Assembly: GCF_003672135.1 (NCBI RefSeq) | Contig: NC_039506.1 | Span: 14,012,001-14,076,000, forward strand | Direction of reading: 5' to 3' | DNA length: 64,000 bases | Source: Ooceraea biroi | Lineage: Eukaryota > Arthropoda > Insecta > Hymenoptera > Formicidae | Shown: piece by piece, positions 49,806 to 62,642 of the stretch | Position numbering within the stretch: the first letter of the stretch is position 1 | Layout: every line of letters begins with the position of its first letter | Notes under the pieces: model-generated | The model's input: the letters and a program-made list of their open reading frames with translations, nothing else | Told to the model about the DNA's origin: nothing | Database searches by the model: none | Made by a program: the position numbers and the translations under genes

Positions 49806-52800
49806 GTAAAATGCATGCATTCGCGTCCGCGGCGAACGGCAACGCAACACAGCGTAACGCCAACGGTAACGGCAGACGCGCGTTGTCGGCTATTGTCCGC
49901 GCGAGATGCGAGAGATACCATTGTTCAGTGCTAGCCGCTCGATTTATCCCGCGCACTTAGACGGACCGAGATGGACGTAGATGTTACAATCCCCGACAGG
50001 ATCCACGTGCGGCTACATAAATGAGCGGAGACGGCGCTATCGATAAAGTTAATAATGTCGGCAGAACAGGTGGCAATCATCTATCAAGGCAGATGGAATA
50101 GGCGGCACTCATCCTTCGGCCGCGACTTTCCTAAGCTTATGTGCATCAAACATGCAATTAGTTAAATACGTCAGTATTTAACATTCCTTTGTACTCCTCA
50201 ATGAAACTACATTTAATCACAGTACTCGCCGTCAAATTTATCTCACTACGAAGTTCCAAATCTATTTAATACTCATTGTCAAGTTTGCAGGAACGTTTTA
50301 GTAAACATGATTTCCGCGTTCGAGCTGAACGCGAGGATTGAGTTAATACCAAAAGCGGATGCTCCGATTCCTTTCGATAACAGGAATCATACGAATTAAA
50401 TCAGAGTTTACCTACTCTGGTAACGCGGTTCTAACGTGGTTGAACATTTTTCTTGAAATTAAACGCGCGCGCTCTGAACCGGAATCAGATCGGTTCCTCA
50501 CTCGCATATTCTCCGTGAATGCTTTGCGAGATTTCTCCGCAATCTCCGACAGAAAGCACTGGTCAACAATAGGATTCTTGGGAGGAGAGTGCCAGTAGGG
50601 AGAATCGAGAAGCCTGCATTTTATTTATTCCGTCCTCGTGATATATCGGGGATGGCTATCGCGGACGGGTACGTGAACTTAATTCCATTATACGCGACAG
50701 CCGGAAATTTGCTCTCGCATTATCGCGCCGGCCTTTCCGGCTGAAATTTTACGCGGAGGTGCGACCTGCGTGCGACAGCGGGCGTTTATTCTGCGTATTA
50801 AGGGAGTTGCATTTTGTTCTCATTTCGGCCTCGTACCATGTTGGACTGCGGTCGCGCCTACGGCGAGATCGTGTTGGAAACGCGATGCACGTGTAAGCGA
50901 AAAACTAGATTCCCACGGAAAACTTGTTTGATATGTTGGAAAACGAATATATAAAATATATCGCAATACACGGCGGCGTAGCTGATACATCATTCCGCGC
51001 GATACGCCGGCTGAATGCTTTTTTTGAAAGTCACGCGAGATAAAGGGGTGGTTTTTCGCAATCTTCTTCAAATGAAATTCCCCGACGTGCCTCTCGGTAT
51101 TTATGAGCTAATTTGAGAAGTCCCCTCGCCCAGAGGGAGAAGCGGAAACGCTCGGTCTCACCTTTCCGCGCCACGACTGAACGAGCAGTCCGAATATGTT
51201 TAACTTTCGTTTATTCGTCGTTTGTACGTACGCGCGCGAACGCTATTAATGGAAGGAAAAAGGCCGCGACGTAACATTTACATTTCCATTGTGTCGCGGT
51301 TCTTTCATCGAGGATTTGGACCGCGATGGCGGCGGTTTTGTGACTTAATGAATGAACGGATGCTCATTACATTCACTGGTGGTAATACGGGATCGATCGT
51401 ATTGCGCGCAATGTTCTGCGCGTGTAATGCCTAGACAATGATGCATCGATGTGCCTCCATATCTGCAAACTATTCCTTTGACGAATCTGTAAATGAGATT
51501 ACTGATGGAGCGTTACGGCGGTCGCACACCGTCCACAGGTCGCAGGCTGCATGCTACGACCGCAGCACGGTTAGTTAGGACTCGTCTCATCGAAGTATAT
51601 CTTGCGCTATACGTTCTATATGTATCTCAATATGTATTACACACATTAGAAACGGTTCAGAACACGACGTGCAAGCTTCCTTCTTAGCCCATTCGCCCGT
51701 GCGAGGACGCGTGTACATTTTGAGCATTAACTTCATCACCGACGTGATATCTTTGGATGATTTTCTAAATAATAACCATAATATACCGTGTAATTATTTA
51801 TTGCCGCCGAATATTTGAAAAGTTTTACAAAAAGTTTACTATCTTCATGAGAGAAACGCTTTGTCATGGAAAGACAGCGCTTTATAAAGCGAATAAAAGT
51901 TATGTGGAAGGGTTGAATTTGAGAGAGGAATTTAATAAAGATTCCGGAGATTATGTAGATGATGTTGATATTTTATTGACAAAGCATTATGGGTTGCGTG
52001 TTAACAGACTCGTTGTTGAAATAAAATTTTAAACGTGGATGGTAGATATGTTTCTATTGAATAATTTGTAAAATGCATATTGTTTTTGATTCAGATTCTT
52101 TCACTAATAATTTTTTAATCAGAAATAATTGAAAATATATCGAATTTTTTGCAATCAGACAGAGAGAGAGAGCAATACGGTTTTGAAGTTTTAATAATGT
52201 TATCAGAGAGAGAAATCGGTAATAAAGCTGGTCAAAAACCTTTATTATGCAGAAGCACTGATGCGTATTTCGCTGTTTGGTTTAACGGCTTTAATCGTGA
52301 TAAATAACTGCATTATCTATGCCATTGTATTATATGGTATATCCATCATCATTGTAAAATGCCTGATTATTCTGTAGAATCGCCTCTGGTATTTTTGCGT
52401 AATCTTTGTCAATTGCGGCCGGTTACCGCAATTGTGCGGGATGCAGTATATTTAAATCAGAAATAACTTTTCATTACTCGTGGATTTCGAACGTCGGTTA
52501 CGCGCGGTAAGCCCATTTCGGTTTTCCATTGTTGTTCGCGGCACAAAAGCGACAGTTATGGTTCGATTAAAACATCATCGCTACCGCAGATATTCTAATT
52601 CGCGACCATTATTATTCACGCAACTATTTCGCGTAATTATTTCTGGATTCCTAATAACAACTATTCCATTATGAGGGAATGCTCTTTGTCTACGTTACCG
52701 TGTAACCTTCATGTACACAAATTGCAGCGCATACAGCATATGACAGATTCTACGCCATCATATCTCAACCAAATGAGATACGTCAAGAATTCCTCGGAAC

Positions 52801-55800
52801 GTAGAGAGCGGCTTGAAAATTTCTCACGCGCCAAGATGGAGCTTTGCTTGGGTGCCGAGGGACCCCTTAGAGCCTTGCGGATTGTACGGGGCGACGCCGC
52901 GTCGTCTAACGGCGTCATAATCGTGAGAAACCCAATTTATCAAACCTTCCCTTGCGCGGCCATCAAGCGCGTGCTGTGCAACGCGCGTCTCGCCGTTTTT
53001 CTTTACGCCACTTTAGCTGGCCGTCTCTGCCGAGCCGAGCCGACAGGGAACACTAGGGGTAGCTTGTCGTCTCATTCCTCGTCCGGCGGAGAATTTTGCA
53101 ATGTCTCGCGACGCGGTTTACGTGCCTTTCGTACGAAAAACGACGATTCGGCCAGACGTCGGCATTTTACCTTTTTATCTCTCGTCCGATGATTATTGTC
53201 GTTCCACTGCGCGTTTCTTTTCTTCCCCGACTTTTCCCCGGAACCGTTTCCGAGCGCGGTGCAGTCTCACCGGATTTGCATTTTGCGATCGCGTGCACGG
53301 GACCGCTTTGCGCGACGCGGATCGCCAGATCGATGAGCAGCATCAGGCCGGCGATTTAAACCCAACAGCCGATCCGGATCCCCACGATCCCGCATGCAGC
53401 AAAACGCGATAACGTTTCACGTTCCAATTTCGCTGATACGCCGCACGGTCATTGCGCTATTTGCCGCGGTTCATCATTCTGCGCCCGCGCGGCAAATAGA
53501 GGCGTCGCAGGAGAGCAGGGGAAGTGTTCTGTAAAACGATTTTTAATCTCCATTGTACCCTCTCTTATTCCCTGATTCTCTCTCTTTTCCTCGAACATGC
53601 TTGTTACGCCTCAACATCATTTTTAAATGCGATTTACTCGTGCGCATTATTATTTCGGAATGGAGCTCCGTTTACATTGCAAATGCCTCGTGTCTCTCGT
53701 GTTTTCACCTGGGAACGACAGCAAGCTTTACGGTATTACATGAAAGAGAGATGTGTACACGAAAGAGGGATGTGCACACGAAGACGCGTAATTCTGCACA
53801 TCCGTGATTACTAACGGATTTTTGACGGATTTTTCACGTAAATTTGCTTGGTGTTGTATGCACCACGCAATACACCGAAATGGCGAGTCGTATTTCATGA
53901 GGTTCGAATTATTGTTACGCACGAGGGATAGGATTATGGCAAATCGCGCGAAACAGATTTCAGCGATGGCGGGTAGGAAAGAGATACAAGGGATGAGAAA
54001 GAATATAAAGGTCGCCGAAGGCGATCCATCAAGGGACTGCTGTTTGATTTAGGAACACGCTACACCCCGCAACGTTCCATTTCATTTATCTTGTTTCTAG
54101 TGTGTTTCCTTTATGGCCGTCTCGTATTTTTAATGTAACTTTCAGAGAAGAGAGAAAAAGCGTTGGACTATACCTGCATAACATATTTCTCTTTTTCGCA
54201 CATAGCCACATATTATTATTATACTATCGTATTTCAAGTTATTTTATGTGCAAGTCTCAACAGATTTTTAAATAAATAAAAGAGATAAGAGATGTTTCTT
54301 TAGAATTTTGTGATGACACGATTCTTTATTGTATTTTTTATCTTATATTGTTGCAAAAATATTGACACCTTGAATACAATTACTATTGAACATTTTACAT
54401 AATGCAAATAACGTATGTGCAAAGTAATGCCTATGATGACCATAAAGGAAAATAGAGAATATTGATAGGTTTATCAAAATCTTGAATGAACGTAATAATA
54501 CACTTTTTTGCGATATGAATATTACATGAATATTTATTACAAGTTAAACAAAGATAACGTGAAAATTAGATGGAAATTGCAATACACGAGTGTTGTATCC
54601 AGCACTAAATTATTTTGTTCGCAAAAACTATTTTACACATATATATACACAATATTCTTTATTATGTAATTCTCTTCACAAAATTTTAGATGAAAGGAAC
54701 GATGCGAATGATGGGATGAGATTTTAATATTAAAACATACTGCTTATAACAATATTGATACAGTATTTCATATTCTCCGACGTTTACGTGGTTCGATCTC
54801 TCAGACGACCCATATTGTTCAGATACCTCACCATAAATCGTTCGTCTCGCCCCAGTTTCCTATTGCAATTTGCACGCGTAATTACACGCAAGAATTAGGC
54901 TGCGGTTTTTTAGTTAAGTGAACGGAAAAAATAGCACTTTCACGAAGTACCCGGAATGGATACTGGGTAGCGTATTTTCACTCCTTGAACGTTACGGTCC
55001 TTTGACTGGCTTTTTTCAGATGCACGTTGTGATCGATGGCCGACTTTCGTCTACAGAACGCGCGCATCCGTTTCCCTGCTGCCGGATATACCCTCGTCGG
55101 TGTCATAAGAAAATCTCTGAACGTATCAGCCAATGGAACGTTCCCGCATTACTCTTCGAGTGCATTTGGGATCGATTTAAATATGCATCGCGCGCTTCTC
55201 GTGCCTGAAAGTTCGTCGGATTCGCGCGAGATGACAGCGAAACGAAAACCGCGATTTCACCTGCAAATTTTCCGTCTTGACGTGCACGGCTGGCGGTATC
55301 AACTCCCGAAGCATTATTCGCCGATGCCTCGATAATCTTGCCGCCCCTCAGGAACTTTCGGAACTTTTCTCTTCTCGCCGACAGTCTCTGCCGACGGCAA
55401 GCGGGCACCCCGACCCGCACGCTCAATTCCGCCCGAAAACTTTCCGCGCGTATAAATTCCGAGCGGCTCTTGCCTCGGAAAACTCGAAGCATACAACCGC
55501 TGGAGCCGACTGCGAAGAGCAAATTTCATTTGACACGTGTCATAAATTCGTATTATCTGCACGGCGTTCGTGAAAAGCTCCTACGCGTAACGCCTGTCAA
55601 GATATACAACAGAATTTCCCTATGCGAAAAGTAAAGGTCGCAGCGTTCTTATTCACCGTTCAGCGTTCTTATTATATTTGGCTCTTTCCGATATCTTCGG
55701 CGATATATTCTGTAATGATATTTTAATTTCATAATAATAGAATGAATTTGTAATAGTTACATTAGATGTGTGTGTTATATCATTCTCGCATGGAGTTATC

Positions 55801-56921
55801 CATACCACGTCTCGATTATATATTGTAAATACTTGCACCGCACATAACAATTATATAATAATTATATAATAATTGCAGCATATATTGTAAACAATATTCA
55901 ATAGAGAAATTTAAATGTATTATTATACAAATATTCGGTTTGTTGCTGTCACACATAACAAGCAGAGGAAAAAGACTTTCTTCTTCTTTTCATTGCTTAA
56001 GATAATTATCCGAGTGACGTAAGTTGGATAATCTCTTTTCGGGCGTGTCCCACCCACGCTCGCCAGGTTGTAATCCAGTTCATTATGTAAACGTGCACTA
56101 CGGCGCGTGCTGAAGGGATTGGTCCGAGTGGGTAAACGTGTAAGGGTCAATGAGATTCTGCCTTTTCGCCCTATCTCACTTTCTCGTTGTAGAACTAAGT
56201 GGGGCACCGGTCTCCGTCCAGTAACTGGGTAACACGGGGGTAACAATTAAGCACTCGCCTTCGTCCATCGTTTTCCCATGGGGACTAATTATTGTCTAAA
56301 CGGACTAACTGGTTCCGTACACACACCGGACGATGGTTCCATCGAACAACGGACTCTCCTTCTGAACTCTGATGCGCCTTACGGATAAACGAGGTCTGCT
56401 GCTCTTCGCCGGAAAATCGTTCACGTTACGGAATTCTAGATACAGATAATTTAGTTGTACGACATCTCTTACGCCGTTATTGTGTGCTGTAACAAACGCA
56501 CGAATGGTCGTTCCGATAAATGCGCTTTTCCGCGAACGATATTCCTGCTGCCCTCCGACTAGAGAGACTCGTACTTCTCGCAGAACGTTCGATCGAGACT
56601 TCATCTCTGTAGAAAATTTATTCCGCAGCACGTAGAACAGTGTGAAAGATTCTCGGTGCTCTTTTAGTTCTCTCTTTCTCGCCATAGTGGCGGCAAACGA
56701 CACGTGTTGGAGATTTCGGTCAGAGATGTATGCCGAGGAAATAAAAATCAGAAGGAGAACACACGAATAAGCCAATTTCTAAAGCCAGGAAAAGCTGCGC
56801 GATTCAAGAAACTTCGCTTATTATGGAGAGGACGTAACAATTTATATTCGGACGGAAATTATTCAGCAGGAAATTCTATTCTCCAGGAATAATAATGTAT
56901 AATAGAAATCTGATCGCGCGC

Positions 56922-56948
56922 ATGTGTGTGTGTGTGTGTGTGTGTGTA
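56922..56948. repeat. GT microsatellite
   Basis: A perfect run of about 13 GT dinucleotides. Confidence 0.9.
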
Positions 56949-59900
56949 TAAGTGCATACATGTACATTTATTTATGTGCATTTATGAGTGTGTCGTTACG
57001 TGTCCAATAATTCCGGATCGCACGGCGTTGCAATTAAGTGTCCCTGCATTCCCACGGTGCGCGATGGCCGATGCAACGGCTGTACAATTATGGTGATTTC
57101 TAACGGCGTGCTACCTCTTATTTTTGCGAGCGTCCCTCGAGGATGCATAATCCAGTTAATGCATCCACCGCGATGACGGGTACTCGTTTGTCAGGGATCC
57201 AAAACCTTTCTTTACACCCACATTCCTCTCCTCGTATTTCCATAATCGACCTGCACCTTAAATGGTGGCCCTTCGTCCACCGCGTATTTTGTATCGCGTT
57301 CCTTTATGAAAAACCGCGTCGTTATTGTCGTGGAAATCAATTCAGCGACGCTCGCGAAAAATATGAGTCTCGTGATCGATAGTTCCGCAAGTCCGCAGCA
57401 TCAGGGATGCAAATGATGGTTCTTAGAAACTCTGGTTTTACACTCTCCTTCTTCTTTTATTTTCTTTATTGCAAAGGGATGTTTTTGCACTAGACTCACT
57501 TTTCATGCTGTTCATTCTTCGGTTCATTTATTTCTGAGGCTTCGAGAGATTTATTGAAGACGTTTATGCAGAAATTCGCGCGCGTAGCGTAACAGCGATA
57601 CACATGAACATGTACACTAAAATCGATCTTTCGTAAGTGGATTTATACGGTATACGGGCACATGTATGGACGCAAGACATAAGAGATATCCATTAAATAA
57701 CAAATTCTCGTAATTTTATCGCGAAATATTGAAAATTCTGTGTTCTGCGTGGAGGAGAGGTGCATCGAATGGAAACGTGACGCTCGATGCGTCAAGGGCA
57801 ACGCAGTACTCGTCGATTTATGTGACATCTCGACAGAAAATCGTAAATTCACATGCATCGTCGAAAAAAAATTGGATCGCGCTGCGTTAAAGTATTTATC
57901 AGCGCTGCGACGCGCGGCGGAGGTGCGAAATTTATATGTATATCCCACGGTTACATATCGTCGCGTACGCGCGATGACGCGGGTACGACGCGCGTTTTCT
58001 ATCCGCGACAATGGGGTGGCAGCCTTCGCCGTTCATAACGCCGGTAACATTGTGCAACCCGCGCGAGATGACGCGTTCCATACGCCTCATAATGCCGATA
58101 ACTCGCGCGTGCATGCGGCCGCAATAATATACGCGTGTTCATCTTAATCTCAGCCGTAAAGTGACGTCGTGTCAGTCAAAGATCTGACGTGTCTTGAAAA
58201 TTCAGATGAAGTCATCCCCGTCATGTAAAAGGATCGCCGGGAGTTTGTCGGAAAACGTCACATCCTCACGCGCGAATTTCACGGATCATCTGTGCAATCG
58301 GTGGCGCGAATGGAGATCACGTAATGATTCGTGTATGCGATAAATGATTATCATCTCGCACGCTCAGATGAGAGGGTTAACGCTGTCGACGTGCGCAACT
58401 CGCATTTCAATTCTCTCAGACGGATATCTCGGGAATGACGGGACGCCGCGCGACACGACGCTTTTCATTTCCCGCGGAAGATTTATGACACGCGAATCGG
58501 ATGCATAAATCCCGCCCGAGCTTGCCATACCGACCGCGCCTTTAGCATTTTAAATAGTGCGGCCGGGGCAATCTGGCCGTGGCGAAAAGGGAAAGAGGAA
58601 GAGAGACAAAGGGACAAAAGAGAAAGAGGAAGAGGCAAAAGGGAGACCGATGGCAAATCGATGATTACGACGGCGACGATCGCATTCATTATTCAAAACA
58701 CGGCACGCCTGTTGTCGGGAGTTACTAATCTTTCTCTAGTCGCCTTCAATAGAATACATTAATGTCAGACGGGACGAAAGTGACTAGCCCCTCGGAACGC
58801 CTCGTGACCTCCACCGCCGCGTGTGCATCACTCTTGTCGCAATCTCGCCCTTCGTTTCTCTCTTTTACTGCGGCGCTCGCAGAGTGTAACGTGTGTTGGC
58901 TTTACCGTAACGTTAACCATCGCGCGTGAAAGCCCACGAGCTGTCCACCCTTTCAGCATCAGCTTCACCAGCTCCGCGCTTCCGTGGTTTCCGCTGTGAT
59001 ACCTCAACCGGAGCCTCATTACTTTTCGGTAAATATTTTACCGTACACGTCAACCTGAATAGAGCTTGTCTGTGCTTGGCTTACGCTCGCCCTTCCGGTA
59101 ACGTCCGTCCTCTATCGGCCCTCCACGCGGCGCGAGACGTCGCATTGAATAAGCGCAAGCCCGCGCGAGCGAGCTCGAGCACGAAGAAGCGAGCTTCCAG
59201 TTTCAATCTAGATCCCACGTTTGAAGGCGCCGGAGATCGCTATGCGATTTTATCATATATTATAAAATACTGCTGCTGCTGCAGGAACGCGGCTACGTGT
59301 ATATCGATTCACGCGATCTGGGTTCGCGCGGAACGTGATGTAACACACTCGCGAGAAAGTAAGAACACCGAGAGACCGAGTACTCCCCTTTAAGCTGAGA
59401 ATATTCATTAAACTCTGCGTTGTAAAACACACGATGGCGCGTTAAACGGGCAAGACGAAGAAATCGCCGTGAGGTAAAATTAAAAATTCCACTTTCATCC
59501 GCGCGAACTCTTCCTTTTTACGCGCGGATACATTTTTTATTTATGACGCGGAAGCTTCTTGCGCCAATAACGAGACCGACGTGCAGGCGGCCCTGGCTTC
59601 CTCTTTTTTCCTAGGATTTTTTCTTGACCGTTTCATTGACCGGTCCATGCGCACAGTCTACGGTCTATCGAGCAACGAGCAGATTGTGCATGCTATGTGT
59701 TTTTGCGCCGGCTCGCGCGATCCTCTAATCTTTGCGGGTCGCCAAATGATTAATCGATATCGGGAGTAGCCATTACTACTAATCCGGGGACGGGGGAGAG
59801 TCATTAACGATACGAACGCTGACACGAACATTAACTGATATTGAATGTGGCTTAATGGACGAGAACGGATGTAGCTTCCTTGCTGATGTGGTTCTGCCAC

Positions 59901-60750
59901 GATCACACATCCGTAACATTCCTGCACGCGAGAGTTAGTTCTTAAAGAGAGATTGACGTATCGAGAAGCAATTGAATTTTCTGAGTCGCACGCGACTGAA
60001 GAAAATTTGTAACTTTGTATTCTATTCATGGACACGACCGGCAATTGGTATTCTTGCTTCTCGGAAGGTTTAACGGATGGTCGCAGTAAAATTTCGTTTG
60101 CGGTCTGTGACATCAAATCGCGTTCGAATTCGCACTGTGTTCTATGTAAAATACAGTCGTGCATGCGTGTAAATACGTGTGTGTATCATTCATCCCGGTT
60201 AATCCGATTGCAGCGATCTGTGCATCAAAAAGAGGATACGATAGCGCTATTCTGACTATACTCGGAAATGGCAGATAAGTAAAAGTATAAAAGTATCATT
60301 TGAAGGGAAGAGACGACAGTTTTATTAATTCACTCGTCATAAATTCGACGAGTATGAAGTGACGGCCATTTAATCTTTTAATCAGGACACATATACATAG
60401 AAAGGAGATCTCAGGGTCCCAAGACGCTGAAGGGATGCGAAATGTGCGCGGTGGAGCAAGGTGTTCCACGATGGGAGAAATTAATTAGGAAAGGGTTACT
60501 GATAAGATGAAGATAGGTGGGTTAATGACACCAACACGTCCTTCTCTTTAAAAATGGCGTCGTCTGCGTTCATCCATTTTTCCCTGACAGAATTCATTTC
60601 CACTAAGTGACTTTGTCGGTGGAAACGTCAGTAATTGATCTTTATATTTCTCGTTGGCTCGCGTTATCCGCATTAAAGAAGCACGTAGCAGATTAGCATT
60701 ATTAATGAACATATATAATTATAATACGTTTAGATGTATTTGATTTGAAT

Positions 60751-60904
60751 ACTATATTTCGATATTGCAATAAAATATTTCCGCATTTTCGCGTATATTT
60801 TTCTATTTTTTAATTTATAAAATATTTAATACTTTGATATTGCAAGAAAATATTTCCGCATTTTTGCGTATATTTTTCTCTTCCTCTAATTTATATAATA
60901 TTTA
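60751..60904. repeat. tandem duplication, 75-bp period
   Basis: Two adjacent AT-rich copies. GATATTGCAA at 60,761 recurs as GATATTGCAA at 60,836, with AAAATATTTCCGCATTTT, GCGTATATTTTTCT and TAATTTAT in the same order in both. The copies differ at scattered positions, so the duplication is not recent. Confidence 0.85.
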
Positions 60905-61054
60905 CGCCTACGTATCCCTTTTAGAAATATTATTATTTAATATATATAACGAACTCGCGATATCTTTCTCACCATTCGAACAATTAAACACGTAAATCGC
61001 TTCGCTATATATGTACGCCACCTTAAATGTTACCACCCATTTTGTATGACTCAC

Positions 61055-61087
61055 CGAGGTACATACCTGCGACCCAGGTTCGGCCAT
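61055..61087 (-). CDS. candidate start codon exon of left divergent gene
   Basis: On the minus strand, a 51-base exon (61,105 down to 61,055) is bounded by TTTCTGTTTCAG and GTGAGT. Within it ATGGCC opens MAEPGSQVCTS, ending in phase 0. The frame upstream of this ATG is also open, through IRFGPSRIGAK of exon 1, with an internal Met in exon 1. Translation could therefore start earlier. The donor GTATGT at 61,066-61,061 offers a shorter exon. The paralogous right-hand exon keeps the same frame (VAVPESRLTS), but its ATG is GTG. The gene would continue leftward. No later exon was identified, and the product is unknown. Confidence 0.4.
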
Positions 61088-61282
61088 GTTGCGCAACGCC
61101 GAGATCTGAAACAGAAAAGCAACCTCGCCGATTAGACTTAAGCAGCGGACTCAACAGGCACGCGTGCATACACGAGTGAAAGTAGCATTCCCTGCGGTCT
61201 TAAACCCGGAGTCAGGTTTTGGCTCGGGACATAGCTTCCGATCGCAGAGGATTAAATAAGTCTGCAACGAGAATGCACCTAC

Positions 61283-61450
61283 CTTCGCGCCGATCCTGCT
61301 CGGCCCGAATCGAATCCTTCGGTGCCGCATCTGTCCCGCCATTCGGCCGCAGGATCCGCTGGATGTGGAGAGAAAACGGCCGCCCCAGTCTGACTTGGAT
61401 CCAACCGTTGCCACTGACTGGTGTAACGGTGCACAGTAGCTCGTTTGCCA
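61283..61450 (-). other. candidate exon 1 of left divergent transcript
   Basis: A minus-strand segment ending at CGCGAAG|GTAGGT (donor at 61,282), with its 177-bp intron and acceptor downstream. Its right end (transcription start) is not defined. It matches the right-hand exon 1 over its whole length. No ATG lies in the frame homologous to the right-hand candidate frame, so it may be leader sequence. Confidence 0.4.
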
Positions 61451-62232
61451 CTCATTCACTCGCGAACACTCTCACTACACTTTCGCGACGCAACAATTCC
61501 CGAAAGAGATGCGACGTAAACGGATCTGTGCCAATGAGATTCAAGCTCGCACCGCGCCGCGCATGCGTCGGCTATCAAGATACGCGGTCGCGTTCAACGG
61601 CGAACATAACCTCGAGTCCCCGCGAAATACGCGAATACTGGCGCACATGGAATGTCGACGCGCGTTCGCGTTCGAACGACGTTTAATGGCACGGCACGCG
61701 CGTGTTTCGGCAACAATTCGCCGGGTACGAGACGCCGTTTTCGCGGGATTGTTACGGCGGAAGCGGAGAAACCGACGAGATTAACCGAGATTACCCGAGA
61801 GCGCGCGGAGACATCATTCGACTCACGTAGTACTTCCAACGTTCGAGAAGGACGCGCGAGACGCGGTAATGCGGTTTACCCCCCTCGAGGACGCGGTCGT
61901 ACAAGTATTTTTATTAGAGATATCACGCACGTTTTATCAAGTACTCGACGCGTCGGTTTATCTCGTAAGATTGCCGCGAGAAGTCGAGAGGTTAACTCGC
62001 GGCTCGGTTCGGTTTCGCGGGTGCTCCGGAAAGCGCAGTTCTCGCGTTTGAATTCGCAGGTTATGTACGCCGGCAATCGCGGCGCGCGGTGCGACGCAGG
62101 CGCGCAGTTTGAACATTCGAAGGCTCGAATTTCATTGGCGGATCTCGCGTTCGGACAGATTCAGATTCACTCTCGGGAAATTACTGCGTCGCGAGTGCGA
62201 GTGACGGTAGCGAGCAAACGAGTGAAGTGCAA

Positions 62233-62392
62233 ATGCAGATGTGCGTATACCGAGCAGATAACGGTTGGATCCAAACCAGAGAGTCTGGAGAACGCGGCGT
62301 TTTCTCACATCCAGCGAAACTTGCGAGCGATCGGCAGCAGCAGATGCGACACTGGAGCATCGGTGTTCGGGCCAGGCAGCATCGGCTCGAAG
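62233..62392 (+). CDS. candidate exon 1 of right divergent gene
   Basis: ATG codons at 62,233 and 62,239 open a frame MQMCVYRADNGWIQTRESGE that reaches the donor CTCGAAG|GTAGGT with one base left over. That matches the two leading bases of exon 2 at 62,585. The homologous left-arm exon shares NGWIQ.R and the RREG/RLEG end in the same relative frame. I recognise no family. Coding status is uncertain because a second frame (FGPGSIGSK) is also open to the donor. Confidence 0.3.
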
Positions 62393-62584
62393 GTAGGTTC
62401 ACGAAGGGATCCGTTGCACCCTTATTTAACCCTCTGCGATCGGAAGCTGCGAGGTATCCGAAACTTGACACGGATATCCCGGATTCAGACCGGATTCAGA
62501 GAAGTAAAGTCGCTCGTGTGTGGGTGCACGCACACACGTGAGTCCGCTGCCCGAGTCTAATCGGCAGGGTTACCTTTGTTTCAG

Positions 62585-62634
62585 GTATACGTGTAGCGGA
62601 AAACGTGGCCGTTCCTGAGTCGCGGCTAACTTCG
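62585..62634 (+). CDS. candidate 50-base exon 2 of right divergent gene
   Basis: TTACCTTTGTTTCAG precedes and GTGAGTCA follows. Joined to exon 1 it reads G-IRVAENVAVPESRLTS in phase 0 at the end. Both splice sites and the reading frame of the last ten codons are conserved in the mirrored copy on the left arm, which supports a real exon. The intron (192 bp) is also homologous to that of the left copy. The other two frames have stops. The next exon lies beyond the window or was not seen. Confidence 0.35.
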
Positions 62635-62642
62635 GTGAGTCA

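Larger units (their letters stand above)
49806..61040. other. AT-rich stretch, no exon recognised
   Basis: Contains a GT microsatellite at 56.92 kb, a tandem 75-bp duplication at 60.75-60.90 kb and several pyrimidine-rich runs (53.56, 57.43 kb). Frames such as the 173-codon plus-strand frame at 52.67 kb and the 156-codon minus-strand frame at 56.3 kb have no recognisable domain. The latter begins with a TTG, not an ATG. Confidence 0.5.
61047..61640 (-). repeat. left arm of a 1.6-kb imperfect inverted duplication
   Basis: Read on the minus strand, this arm matches 62,030-62,642 in order: a GC-rich upstream part (GGTTATGTTCGCCG), CTCTTTCGGGAATTG...GCGTCGCG, exon 1, the donor, TTATTTAATCCTCTGCGATC, CTTCCGATCGCAGAGG-type intron words, GAGTCCGCTGC, the acceptor TTTCAG, exon 2 and GTGAGTCA. 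The axis of symmetry lies near 61,840. Identity is highest in exon and intron and fades after the second donor. Confidence 0.8.
62030..62642 (+). repeat. right arm of the inverted duplication
   Basis: The mirror partner of the left arm, with the same order of elements and the same splice signals. The arms are 1.0-1.2 kb apart at equivalent points and have diverged by substitutions and small indels, so this is not a recent assembly artefact with identical arms. Confidence 0.8.

Noticed and set aside
53804..54052. Frame ending in CCLI, like a prenylation CAAX box
   Set aside because: Starts with GTG and shows no other sign of being coding. A four-residue C-terminal match is likely chance.
56305..56775. 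156-codon minus-strand frame with a hydrophobic start
   Set aside because: Starts with TTG, has no recognisable domain, and lacks a promoter or splice context. The hydrophobic start is insufficient to call a secreted protein.
62060..62066. CAG|GTTATG as a further recursive splice site
   Set aside because: No polypyrimidine tract before it, and the homologous left arm lacks the CAG.
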